NCBI GenBank assembly: GCA_026419785.1
Contig: JAODTK010001610.1
Location: 1-64,000, forward strand
Length of the DNA: 64,000 nt
Direction: 5' to 3'
DNA from: Sclerodactyla briareus
Lineage: Eukaryota > Echinodermata > Holothuroidea > Dendrochirotida > Sclerodactylidae
Of this stretch, positions 34,626 through 44,988 are shown piece after piece; position 1 is the stretch's first letter; every line of letters begins with the position of its first letter. Below the pieces are notes generated by a model that was given only the letters and a program-made list of their open reading frames with translations, did not search any database and was not told the DNA's origin. The translations under genes were made by a program, and so were the position numbers.

Positions 34626-34978
34626 AGAGAATGAGCTAATTACCATCTTAATTAAGCTTTGTGCCCAAAATCTATCAGATCGGGTACACCCACCCCGGTG
34701 CTACACATTAAAATTGCGTCGTATCGGCCTCATGGTTTGTGAGAAAGAAATCCTGCTAACAGAAAGTGGAAGAACATACTACACATACATCACACACAGT
34801 TTGGCCTAATTGTGAGAGCAGATAGGTGATTTGCAAAACTATTTGAGGCGTAATTCACTATGTTCAGCCACTCCAAAACGGAGATAATTGCGAAAACCCG
34901 GGGTAAAAATCTGACGGACACACAAACGCACACACAACACGGCGCGCAAACACACAAACGAACACATTCGCGAGGCAC
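34626..34978. other. No gene recognised
   Basis: An interrupted ACACACAA tract lies near 34917-34965. Otherwise nothing. Confidence 0.45.
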
Positions 34979-35681
34979 CAGTGGTGGCCGCAGGATTTCC
35001 CCGACGGGGGGTCCGAGTTCCCGACGGGGGGGGGGGGCAAGTCCCGACGAGGCCCCCTAAGTCAAAACCCTGCATTTTTGATGTTTTCATTTTTTTTGAA
35101 CATTTTTCTGAAGAAAAAAGGAAAAGAAAAAATGAAATACCACCATGTGGAGCGCAATGTTACTTTCAATAGCTTCCCACTCAAATCAGACGCCTTATTA
35201 GTAGAGAGGGTCAGTATTCCCAATAACTGCCACAGGAAATACATGGGCACTGCGTTGTGAAAGGCACGCACTCTACCACAGAGGGGAAACGTGCTAGAGG
35301 CAGAACGAGCATCCTCCCCCAACGAATTGTAACCTTAATCTCTTGCAGGACCATTCTGAAGATACCCATAAGGCTTGGTACCCTATCGATATATCCACGA
35401 TTGTATACTGTAGGAAGATGATGACGCTGATCTTAACTCGAGCGAGGAACCTGTCAATTCTATAGAAAGTAATAAGGCGCGCTAAGCGCACCGAAAATTT
35501 TCAGCTCACTAAAGGGAATGTTCACTATAAAGAAGTTGAAATAATACTGTCGGGGCAAAAAAGCCCTCGTGGGGTTGTGTACATTTGGCGGACCCACTCG
35601 GGCTCCCGACGACATGGGAGAAAAACTTCCCCGACGGGGGGCATGGCCACCCTGCCCCCCCCCCCGCTGGCGCCACCCCTG
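34979..35681. mobile_element. Possible non-autonomous element with CAG(T/G)GGTGGC ends
   Basis: The left end CAGTGGTGGCCGCAG (34979) and the reverse complement of the right end, CAGGGGTGGCGCCAG (right edge 35681), match at 12 of 15 positions. Just inside both ends is a CCCCGACGGGGGG palindrome (near 34998 and 35630). No transposase was recognised inside, and no convincing target-site duplication is visible. The element could be a chance pairing of two G-rich repeat ends. Confidence 0.4.
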
Positions 35682-36029
35682 GAGTGCCCTCGTGCTGGAT
35701 CACCCGGCCACCCATGAGGACCCCCACTAATGGGTACCCTCAGTGAAGAGTTCCTAAAACCACTGTGGGTACCATAGAAACCGGCTATGGCAACCAGAAA
35801 CAGTAAATAGGGCCTAAGTGAAATGGCAAACGGCTACAATATATTCATCTGGACTCGGGGACGATGAGCTGAAAGTTGTTCGAGATATCATTACGAGCGT
35901 TGTGAAACAGATTACCAAGTGATGTTCACTCGACATGAGGTTGAAGTTGAACATAAGATGGTCCTTACCTGCACTTTCGTGCTACGTGCAGGTATTATTA
36001 CAGGAAAGATCCCCGGAATCGATGACCAA
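35682..36029. other. No gene recognised
   Basis: No supported feature. Confidence 0.4.
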
Positions 36030-36210
36030 AATACCCACCGGGACGGCGGGCGGGCAGGGAAAATTCGCTACATGACCGATTCGAAAAATAATGAACGCCC
36101 GCCCGTACGGCGTCCGCGTGCATGGGAACGGGCCTAGACTATAGAAAAATATAGTGAGCAATTTCACCCGCACGCCCACGAGCATGGAAACACACTCTTT
36201 CCAGGGATCT
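36030..36210 (+). repeat. Dispersed repeat R4, copy 2
   Basis: Same block order as 8700-8885: CGCTACATGACCGATTCGAA, CGCCCGCCCG, CGCGTGCATGGGAACGGGCC, then ACCCGCACGCCC and GAGCATGGAAACAC. Confidence 0.6.
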
Positions 36211-36985
36211 AGGCTAACATTAGTTCTAAAGAAACCGCGCCGACGACACCAACGCAGAGACATGCACCAAACTTACCCACAAACGACCATACCGGCCCAC
36301 AGGCTAATTATTGACTGGAAGTCGAGTGTCGCATATGCGCCGTACTAGACCTCCACTATGATGATTGCGCAATATGAACTACCACTCATAAAAAGAAGCA
36401 ACACGGGCTAGTGAAAAAAGTCACTGACGAGAGAATTCGATTTCATTGATAGAACTAGCGTGAAGTCTTGCTCCAATCTTGAAATGTGCTATTATTGAGT
36501 GAGGCTTTTACAATTGATGCTGCATGTTATTGTAGAGAAACTACTATTTTAAACATATAAGGTTTGCGTTTTCCATTCATGATCAGACACTTTTCCATAG
36601 GAATTTCCAATGTTATGTCCTGCTGAGAAAATTTGTGAAATCTAGGGGTTCTGTCGAAGGCTCAGTGCTGATTACTGGCGTTGGAATAATAAAGTTTTTT
36701 GTCATGAGGATCGGGTCCGTTTCCCAGGTGCCATGAGTCTCGCTTGCTAAAAAGTGGTGCATTTATTTTTCGCAGAGTGGGGACGAGCAAAACCGAATAA
36801 TTTGTTCATCTTCCAGACACGGTCAATTGACCTAAACTATATATGATAATCGTGGTCCTTTCATGCACGTCTCTGTACTAACTCAATGGAAGCAATAGCT
36901 CAACCATCAGTTCAACATTGACGCACGACTCACGGTGCGACTCTGACCCATTTCTTCGTCCTGAACCCGATTTCTTTTTTATCAC
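36211..36985. other. No gene recognised
   Basis: Ordinary AT-rich sequence with no supported feature. Confidence 0.4.
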
Positions 36986-37188
36986 GTACACTCTTAAAAC
37001 GGTGGTGTAATAATTTACACAACACTGTGGCCTAGCAACATATCTCCCCGGTGTAAGAAAGTACACAACATTATGTAAAGTTTGTGTTTAATATTACACA
37101 AATTGTGCAGAGTATACACAATAGTGTGTACTTCTTACACAACACCGGATAGGTGTGTCTAAGTTCCACAACATTTTTAAGAGTGTAC
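36986..37188. mobile_element. Palindromic MITE with GTACACTCTTAAAA ends
   Basis: The 14-base ends GTACACTCTTAAAA (36986-36999) and TTTTAAGAGTGTAC (37175-37188) are perfect reverse complements. A second inner pair, CCGGTGTAAGAAAGTACACA near 37049 and TGTGTACTTCTTACACAACACCGG near 37125, makes the 203-bp element almost palindromic throughout. There is no coding content. It has the form of a DNA-transposon MITE. Superfamily is not determined. Confidence 0.85.
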
Positions 37189-38867
37189 ACCTGCCAGCAG
37201 TCGTACCCATTTTTTTTTATGTAGGGACGGTATGTTTCCCAAGATGTGGGGCAGCATCAGCTGATGCGTAGGGCACGTACTTTTCTCACTCAGTGCTTGC
37301 GTTTTAGGGGCCGGGGGGGGGGGGGGAGGGAGTTCAGCGAGGAGAGCTCCCCCTGCCGTCTCCCTTCTGGCTAAGCCAGAATAAGGAGATATGATTGTAG
37401 TCTAGTTTGGGACAATCAAACACTGTTCCTACAGAGGTGCGAGAACACGCGGCACTCATAAGACTGTGCCCATGGCGTGGCTTCCCAGGTTAGTATGTAC
37501 TGAGAGAGTATGCATGGATCAGACTCCTCTGGTACAGTATATGCTGACCATTTTCGTATCATGATCACTTTTCTTTGTCGACCTAGTAACATGAGTCCGT
37601 CTAGTACTATCCTGCTAAAAGCAGACGATATGAAGAAGCAGTACCTAAAATAGAGGGGCTATCGCTCTTTAGTATATATACCACGGTCGATATTGCCACA
37701 CATATCGTATGCAGAACTTCGTTTGACAACCGTCACAAATCCCTAAAAATTGGGATTCCTGCCATTACGATTCCTGTTGACGTAGATTCATCATCAGTAG
37801 CACACGGAGGTTGATATGGATGGGAGAAACCCTGAATGATTCCGCGAAAAATCGCCCTACATTTTTGGTCATGATAGTTTCAACAGAAGCCTTCATAAGC
37901 GTTACCTTACCGACATGGATTTCATCGAAGAATAATGTAGTCGAAGCCTAAATTATCGAAGTCCCTGTTTTAGCTAGCGCCAGGCGTATTGCGGTTGTTT
38001 TTTGTTTGTTCGCCGCCGAGTTCAGAAAATATGAATCATTCAAAAGGGGAATTGAAAAAGACTATCCATCTAACGTATAGAATCCAAACAGGTTGGAGGT
38101 TGTGTAATAATTCCCGATCAGATCACTAAGTATTTTCCAGCAGCATTGGCCGTTTCCCGTAATTTCGTGAAAGATAGAACATTTCTCCGATTGCGCAATC
38201 AACTTGAACTTGCACCGCCCACACGGTCCCGCCCATTATTCAGTTCGACGCGAGCGGACGGAATGAAGTCGCACATGCGTTTGTTTCTATAAGGCAAATC
38301 ACCGATTAGGTTAAAGCGTCATCCTGCACGTATGAGTCATGAGGCTGATACGAGATGAAACAAAGTCAAACGCCTGTTCAACAGCTAGTCCAGTATCTGG
38401 AGACAAGTGCAAACTCCTGAGTGTTGGGGTGGGGTCGTGACCTCGACCTTCCATGAGTGCCCCTCGCATACATACCGTTTCTTCTTGCACCCACAAACTG
38501 GTAGTTGCGCCCTATCCGCCTCTAGCTCTGAATGCTCGCAATTGCATTTCGTACAGGGTTTGAAAGACTCGGTTAGCTACTAACCCACCATACCCAAATA
38601 AGGCCCTGGTTAAAAACGTATTAATAACAAAAAATGGACAGTAATGAGTAGGGTCGTGGAAACGAAGACGAATGTCGCTACAACAACAGCCGGTTTAAAT
38701 GTATGAGTGAAACTTTATTGAACACCATTCCATTTCTGTCACCCGGATGTAACAACAGTCTCAGAACACCAATGTGGCTCGCGGTCACACAATCAGGGCC
38801 GTCGGAGAGCGTTTCGAAAAAAGTGTGGGGGGGGCTTGGGGGGGGGGAAATCATCGAATGCAAATGA
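37189..38867. other. Unassigned intergenic DNA
   Basis: G runs lie near 37313 and 38826. No gene was recognised. Confidence 0.4.
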
Positions 38868-38998
38868 CCCATCTAAGCGGAGGCGCCACCATCGGTTTAC
38901 ACGGAACCACTTCAATTTGGGAGCGAAAAATTTGTACTCGGAATGTTACAAGTCAGTCACTGGAAAGTACAGGCGCGCGCGAAGCGCGCGCAAAAATT
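38868..38998 (-). repeat. R1 repeat fragment (inverted) followed by a GCGCGC hairpin
   Basis: CTAAGCGGAGGCGCCACCATCGGTT (38875-38899), read on the minus strand, is the right end of R1. About 75 bases on, GCGCGCGCGAAGCGCGCGC (38973-38991) forms a hairpin flanked by AAAAATTTT. Confidence 0.6.
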
Positions 38999-40362
38999 TT
39001 AAACTTGCGTGTTTTCGGGGCATTTTATCGAAAAAAAAAAACTGCAAAAAATCAGGCCCATTTTTTTTTTTTCACTTTGCTTTTTCATTCTCAAATTTTC
39101 CACGAAATTTTATCCGAAAATTTTCATCTCAGAATTTTTTTTTTTTTTTTTTTTTTTTGGGGGGGGGCAGTCTGCCCCCCAAGCTGAAATTAATCGAGTG
39201 AACGAAATTGTTCGAAGAAGTACATAGCTGTTTAGCCTTCAACAGTTGTCATAGCTACGGGGGAACGTGGAAGGGGGGGGGCGCACGCCCCCATGAAAGT
39301 GCCCCCAGTCCCCCCCCTCCCCCCCCCCCCCTACTGGAAATCTGGCTGGAAAAAATATATAGGCCTGCTTAGCTTTGTGCATTCAACGACCAAGGTTACA
39401 ACTTAGTTTATATTAAATTTACATTTGATTTTCGCGCGATGCGCGCGCCGAATACTGTGTCGCTGGCCTATGGCATTACCCCGACATTGGGGAGGACTAT
39501 AGGCCTTGCAGAAAAAAACGCATCTGGCGGCACTGCGCGTGCAGTGAGTAGGATGTCTACTACATGACCCCAATTGTCCAGATGGAAACTTCTTTGTATT
39601 CACGCGGTAACCCCATGCTTGTGCCGCTGACCCAATTGAAACATTTACTCGTAACAAATTCGCGCGGTGATACGTGACCATCATCGACACGATATTTCTT
39701 TATAAACCTTTCCAAAGTTGCGTAGTCTCAAAACCTGAAAGTAACATCGTGACCCCCCATTGCAGTGCCACGTGACAGCCAACGAGTATGCAAGCGGAAA
39801 TAACGTCAAATGAAAAGCGGAGTTTTCCTTCCACCAAAAACTTGTTGCTAAAATGGCACATCAGATGGTTGCAACTAAGCTCCGCAAGTTGTAATTTCTG
39901 ATTTGATCTAGGCAGTATGAAAAGTTGATGAAAAGTTGAAATTGCTCTCCAACCGAGAACTCGCCCCCTCACTTTCAAAACGGATGGACGCCCCTGTTTA
40001 CATTCTAGCCCCTTCTAGCCTGGTAAACGCTGTTCGACCAGCCATGAGGAAACTTTTCACACAAACCTTGGAGAATTTTCACCCAATGGGAAAAAATATT
40101 TTTCCCAAAATTTGGGTCTAGATCTGTCCAGTATAATGAGTCAATTAATACAGTGCAGGTGGAGAAGAAGAAGAGAAGAAGAAATTAAAAAGGTAGGGCA
40201 AACCCATTATCTTAGGATCCCGGGGCACCGCATATTCAAGTGAGATTGAGGGGGGGGGGGGACGCTACCCGGCGCGCGAGGACCTTGTCAAGAAAAAAAA
40301 TGTAAAAAAACAAAACTGCCGGCTTGAGACGTTAAGTTAGTTTGATTTTGGCCGACAGCCTA
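38999..40362. other. Unassigned DNA with T-run/G-run low complexity
   Basis: A poly(T)-poly(G) junction lies at about 39137-39169 and large G/C runs at 39275-39331. There is a TCGCGCGATGCGCGCG palindrome near 39433. The frames at 38774-39227 come from these tracts. No gene was recognised. Confidence 0.45.
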
Positions 40363-40474
40363 AATCACCGGGAGGGTAATTCCGGCAATCTGGGTGGCAC
40401 GTAAACCCAAAATTTTTCTGGTACGCTCAACGCCAAAAAACGATGGTGGCGCTCCGCCTAGTTGATAATGTGGT
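40363..40474 (+). repeat. R1 repeat copy
   Basis: Contains ATTCCGGCAATCTGGGTGG, AAAATTTTTCTGGTACGCTC, and the CGCCAAAAAACGATGGTGGCG hairpin followed by CTCCGCCTAG. Confidence 0.7.
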
Positions 40475-40739
40475 GCCCCAATCAAATGTCCGTGCAACCC
40501 CCCTTGTGCCCAGAATGAAAATATGGTGACCGCCACTGCCCAAGCATTCAATATTATTCGAGAGATTGGACAAATGACTGCGGTGTGCAGCATGACCTGG
40601 CATGCATGTGAATGGATGTGATTTGTAGATGAACTTGTCATTAATTACATTACCGATCATGAGGCATGACCACAAATAATTGTTGGATTTTTTCAACGGG
40701 TTTTTGGTTTGACCACGTCAGACTCTAGAGAGCAACATT

Positions 40740-40860
40740 TTCTCGAAAACACCTCCCTCGAACACTCAGGAAAGTGCCGTTCCGGCCATCTGGAGGGTTG
40801 TGAAACGAAAATTTTCCTTGTACGATGGGCGCCAACTCGTGGTGGCCATTTATTCGGGCA
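40740..40860 (+). repeat. R1 repeat copy
   Basis: Contains AAGTGCCGTTCCGGCCATCT, GTGAAACGAAAATTTTCCTTGTACG and CGCCAACTCGTGGTGGCCAT. Confidence 0.7.
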
Positions 40861-41124
40861 AACGAATATAGAGAAAGCGCGCAGGGATGAAGCAAATAGG
40901 AAGATACCCAAAATATTCACCAAAAAGTGCCCAAATCCTGATTGAATGCCCACAAAATGTTGTTTGAAAAAAATTGCGCGTCTGCGCGCAATAGTCTAGT
41001 TTTGTGCCAGTGGGCTTGACTTTAGGCAATTTGAGATGGGAAATTTTATTCTTTAGAAACCAGAATGACAAGCACCCAGCCATTTTGACGTCAACGACCT
41101 CGACAAAAAGGTGCTATGCCACGG

Positions 41125-41254
41125 AGTAAACCCTTAAATAGGTCAGCGAAGTGCCATTCCTGCCATCTAGGCGGCCTCATTTGCCAAAATTTCTTGTACC
41201 TCCGCGCCAACCCAATGGTGGCGCTCCACTTAGATAGTCACATGGCGCCCCCAG
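41125..41254 (+). repeat. R1 repeat copy
   Basis: Contains AAGTGCCATTCCTGCCATCT, CCAAAATTTCTTGTACC and CGCGCCAACCCAATGGTGGCGCTCC-CTTAGATAGTC. Confidence 0.7.
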
Positions 41255-42230
41255 AAATAAAATTAAGCCACCCCCCTGCGCCCCACGGGGAACACCCTAT
41301 GGCTATGCCACTGGCCTTCAAAAGCCTGGAAAGAAGAACCGCCCATGCCGGCGAAACCTTTGAAAAATTAGGCACTTGGGGCTAATCGATGTAAAATTCG
41401 AGAACACGGCATGAAGCATGGGTAGCCTGCCACTTCGGCCCATAGTGGGTCAGATCTCCACCTGGGGGGTCCGCACCTGGAATTGTGGATTACGACAATT
41501 TTCAACTGAAACGCGGATTATTGTTGGTTAGATATTAAAATTTGATCAGTTTAGAGTGATACAAAATTGGGCATGTGCCTATATTTTTTATTACGTCCGG
41601 GAAAAGTGGGGGGGGGCAAAACGATATGTTACAACCCCCCACTTTTGAAAGTGGGGGGGAATGTCAGGTCACACCCCCCCGTCCACACTGTTGACGCCCA
41701 TGCACACAATGGTCAGTAATAAAAACGGGAAACAGTTGTACAGTAGCTGGTATAAAACCACCAACATGCAATCACACATTTTTAACAGCAATGATATGCA
41801 TGCAGGAAAACAGCTATTCTTGATCGGTTCCCCCGACGACAAACTTCCGAAGAGCAACTAATACAGCGCCATTTGTTCGTCTGCAAGAAATAATACGTAC
41901 TGGCAAATGAGGAATTTCAAGAGCGCCCCCATCGAGATTAAACAAACTTTGTTCGCTCGAACAGTGATGAAACTGAATATTCTAGAGAAACATGGAAGGT
42001 AAGGATTATTGGCTGATTAGACGTCACTTCAGTTCCTTGATAAAGATATGTTGTCAGGTTGGTTGAGCAGCTGGTGACCTCACCGGGGAGTATTCTGTCC
42101 AAATATGGAGTCCTAATTTCTCGAAAGATAAGCAGTAATTGAAAATGTCAGGGCGTAAGCGAGGGGGGGGGGTGTGGGGGGGTGTCACACCCCCAATAAT
42201 TCGGGCCGTCGGCAAATTTCGGTCTGTCGG
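41255..42230. other. No gene recognised; poly(C/G) repeat remnants
   Basis: 41600-41702 resembles 1400-1580. G runs flanked by GTGTCACACCCCC lie at 42163-42193. No gene was found. Confidence 0.45.
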
Positions 42231-42420
42231 GCAAAAAAGGAGAAAGAGGAAGGGGAAAGAAAGAAGAGGAAGAGGAGAGGGGGACCAAGAGAGGAAAAGG
42301 GAAAAGAGGAGAGGAGGAAAGGAAAGAAGAAGAAAGAGGGAAAGGAAAGGAAAAGGGAAGTAAGGGAGTGAAGGGGAACGACAGGGAATGAAAGAGGAAT
42401 AGAAAGAAAGAAACGGAAGC
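42231..42420 (+). repeat. Polypurine tract (GGAAA/GAGGAA-rich)
   Basis: About 190 bases composed almost entirely of A and G on the plus strand, with recurring GGAAAG, AGAGGAA and AAGAAGA words. Frames on both strands (K/R/E-rich on plus, S/F/P/L-rich on minus) are artefacts. Confidence 0.9.
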
Positions 42421-42699
42421 CAGACTTTTTCGTCTAAATTGGCCCATTCCGCGTCGGCCAGAGAATGGCATGCAGCAAAACATATATTTGGACGGCCATC
42501 GCGTAGTTGTAGTTTTGTTTGTAGTTGGACGAGTGAAAAACCGAGTCTGTCGGCAATTCGGGCAACCAAAAGGGGAAATAAGGCGTTAGCGGTGACATTT
42601 CATTTTCCTGCGCTTGACACGCAGACTGGGTTACAGTTACGTAAACCTATATAAACGCTCTATTACAATCACAAGTACCCCACAGATTTCTGTTTTGGC

Positions 42700-42806
42700 T
42701 CAAAATCAGGGGGGGGGGAGGATATGGTGATCGCATATCCCTCACCACTTTTGGGGTGGGGGGATACATCCCCACCACCCCCCCTCAGGATGCGCCGCCC
42801 CTGATC
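42700..42806. repeat. Short G/C-run element ending CGCCCCTG
   Basis: A G run, CCACTTTTGGGGTGGGGGG, a C run, and GGATGCGCCGCCCCTG. Its right edge carries the CGCCCCTG word found next to G/C runs elsewhere in the window. Confidence 0.5.
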
Positions 42807-42835
42807 AGTGCAACCATTGAAGTGTTCAAATTTTT

Positions 42836-42850
42836 GCGCGCTTCGCGCGC
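42836..42850. repeat. GCGCGCTTCGCGCGC hairpin
   Basis: Fifteen-base near-perfect palindrome preceded by AAATTTTT, matching the hairpin at 38973-38991 in reverse orientation. Confidence 0.75.
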
Positions 42851-43254
42851 AGTGTGTATTGATGGTCTGCGTACTATTACTAAAGAGCTGCAGTAAAAAT
42901 CGGCATTGTTTAGGAATCGGGGGGAAAGATTTTGGCGTTCCCAAATTGAAATAGTCCCGCGTACGTGGTGGCGGGTCGAGTAGTACGAAGCCCACAAATG
43001 TACTGAAAAATATGCAACCAGATTGCATCTGGGAACGTTTCAATATTCAAAATGTTCCAAAGGGGAGGGGACACCCCCTCCCTTCTTTTTAGGTTTTAGG
43101 TTTTTTTCTAGATTTAGCACCCTACCCACCAATAAGTCACCATTGCCAGATCCGTCGGCAAAAATATAATCTCTACACCCCCCCCCCCCATTCATAAAAC
43201 ATCTTCGCCTACGCCCCTGGAAAATGTTCAACGGGACGGACCACCAGATTAACT
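42851..43254. repeat. G/C-run repeat remnant ending CTACGCCCCTGG
   Basis: 43062-43082 is a GGGGAGGGGACACCCCCTCCC palindrome. The right edge carries TTCGCCTACGCCCCTGG at 43205-43220. The reverse-complement counterpart, CAGGGCGTAGG with a GGGGAGGGGTGTCCCCCCC palindrome, lies at 59013-59092. Confidence 0.55.
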
Positions 43255-43269
43255 TCACGGGCTGAGAGA

Positions 43270-43720
43270 CTTAACTACGAGAGAGATTAAGGACGTCTCG
43301 GTATAACTTCGAACTGGAGGTGAGACGAATTCGAGGTAATTTGATTCGGGTTTTTAAAATTGTTCATGGATCGAGGGGCCTTTCCTTCCACTTTTCTTTG
43401 AGTTTTTCCAAAGTTCAGTAACGGTCATCGCCTCACACCGTGGGTATGAAAACGCTGTAGATGGGACATCGGAAATAGTTTCTTTTCCCAGAGAGTTAGA
43501 GAGTATAAATGAGTGGAACAGCTTCCTAAAGATGTTGTTCTGTCTAAGAGGGTGGAAACTGCATTAACAAACAGTTGATTTATTTTTCAGGAATTGTGGG
43601 CGAATACTTTAAGAAGCTGGGTTGTTTCTTCTCTTTTGGGATGTTGTTGCTCCCGGGTTCTCTCATGAGGATTTGGTCCTTCCTGACCTTTGGACTAAAC
43701 TAAAAAACTCATGAGTGAGT
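43270..43720 (+). pseudogene. C-terminal fragment of a CR1/Jockey-group LINE reverse transcriptase ORF
   Basis: The plus-strand reading gives LEVRRIRGNLIRVFKIVHG (43314-43370), matching the conserved R-R-L-R-G-D-L-I-x-x-F-K-I block after the LINE reverse transcriptase. Downstream, INEWNSF and, after a one-base shift, PKDVVLSKRVETALTNS match the family's WN-x-LP-x-x-VV-x-x-x-S-V-x-x-F-K ending. Two or three in-frame stops and one frameshift separate the blocks. It is 5'-truncated before the catalytic domain, in the opposite orientation to the larger LINE copy at 51.5-54.3 kb. Confidence 0.75.
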
Positions 43721-44344
43721 GGTGAGTGGTCACTGATTTCGTTCTATCCTATTCGTGTCTCGAAAATTAAATCCTAAGTCTGCCCGGGCTGCTCGACATG
43801 CCCTGTAGAAGGAGAACCATTAGACGTACTGGCGCAGCTGCCGTGTAAAACTCTTATAGGCTGGGACCATATGGAAACTAAGTGGGATATGCCGACATTC
43901 AACCTCCCAGTATATGTGCAGTCAGCAGTCAGGAAGTCCGTAGGGCAGTTTTATAATTTTCTGTAGTGCCGAGAATAGAAAAAACTATGTCACGGACGCT
44001 TGTCGTGGAGATTACGAGCCTAATCCCGGCCGCCTCCCATACTCCTCGCCGCGCGAATGGGGAGAAAGTGTGGGCTCCGAGATAAAACTTACAGATTGGA
44101 CGTTCTCACTCATCCCGTGCGACAATTAGTAAAGTTCAGACACCTAGCGTATGGCTTGTGGGAGTTTCTTTCCGTCGTCGTCTGGCACGCTAGTCCGCCG
44201 TTTGTCGGCACTGCGCATTACCCCTTGTGATGCTCCCACATATTACTGTCATTGTAATTGCTGCTAGACTTAGAGCGTTCTGTCCGAGATACACATCTGG
44301 TCTAAGTTTTGAGGTATTGTGTTAACTCTGCGGCACCAGGGTGT
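43721..44344. other. No gene recognised
   Basis: No supported feature. The first bases may be the LINE 3' tail. Confidence 0.4.
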
Positions 44345-44430
44345 TATTGTCGTCCTCTTGGTCTCATGGTAGGACGAAGAGCTCCTATAATAACTGTCTG
44401 GCCGGGGTTCAGCTAGGAGTCTCATCAGAG
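44345..44430 (+). mobile_element. tRNA-derived SINE head
   Basis: An A box TGGTCTCATGG at 44359-44369 and a B-box-like GGTTCAGCTAGG at 44405-44416 are correctly spaced and embedded in a tRNA-like stretch. The tail is unclear. The degenerate B box makes a functional tRNA unlikely. Confidence 0.45.
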
Positions 44431-44880
44431 GACCCACCCATCGTAGTTAAAGCCTTCTATTTTGCTGCTCTCACTTCATGATTTCACTTGTGTGCCGTCG
44501 TTTTTGTACAAAGTTCATCGTTGCTTAAGTGTATGGCAAACGATCCTCAGCAGCCTATTTGGAAGAATCGATAGCATCTCCATGGTTTTCGTTGAACTCC
44601 AAAACTCAGGACCGCGGGAGACGGGGGGGGGGGCTGCCGGGGCTTTAGCCCCCGCACTTTTCTCCCACCGGCATTTTGGGCCACCTAAATTTGGGCCGCC
44701 CTGTGACGGGTAAAAATATGTTAGCTTACTAATTGTCAGGGTATTACAAAAAATAATTATGACAATGAGCAATTTCCGGACTTGTCGGCTAATCACAGCT
44801 CTGCAAATGAAGAAAAAATCAATCGTAGGATTCGGCTACGATAACTCCCGAAATGCCGCACTGCCCTATCGTACGTTTAG
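44431..44880. other. No gene recognised
   Basis: A G run lies at 44624-44635. A small inverted repeat, GGGCTTTAGCCC, lies near 44640. Confidence 0.4.
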
Positions 44881-44988
44881 ACCTACCGACTCCGGGCAAC
44901 AGCCCACCTCCGGCAGCCCACCAATGCTACCACCCACCTGCCGCAGGCTCACCTGGTAGTAGCATGGTGGTTGCCCGGGAGTCGAGGT
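44881..44988. repeat. Fold-back hairpin of about 108 bp
   Basis: The outer arms ACCTACCGACTCCGGGCAAC (44881-44900) and GTTGCCCGGGAGTCGAGGT (44970-44988) pair with few mismatches. The inner arms CCACCAATGCTACCACC (from 44918) and GGTAGTAGCATGGTGG (to 44970) also pair. The unit could be a small palindromic MITE or a structured RNA gene. No promoter was recognised. Confidence 0.65.

Noticed and set aside
38774..39227. Overlapping plus-strand frames with FFFF and GGG runs
   Set aside because: Generated by poly(T) and poly(G) runs and an inverted repeat fragment.
42054..42569. 171-codon minus-strand frame
   Set aside because: Most of its residues (S, F, P, L) are encoded by the polypurine/polypyrimidine tract, so it is a composition artefact.
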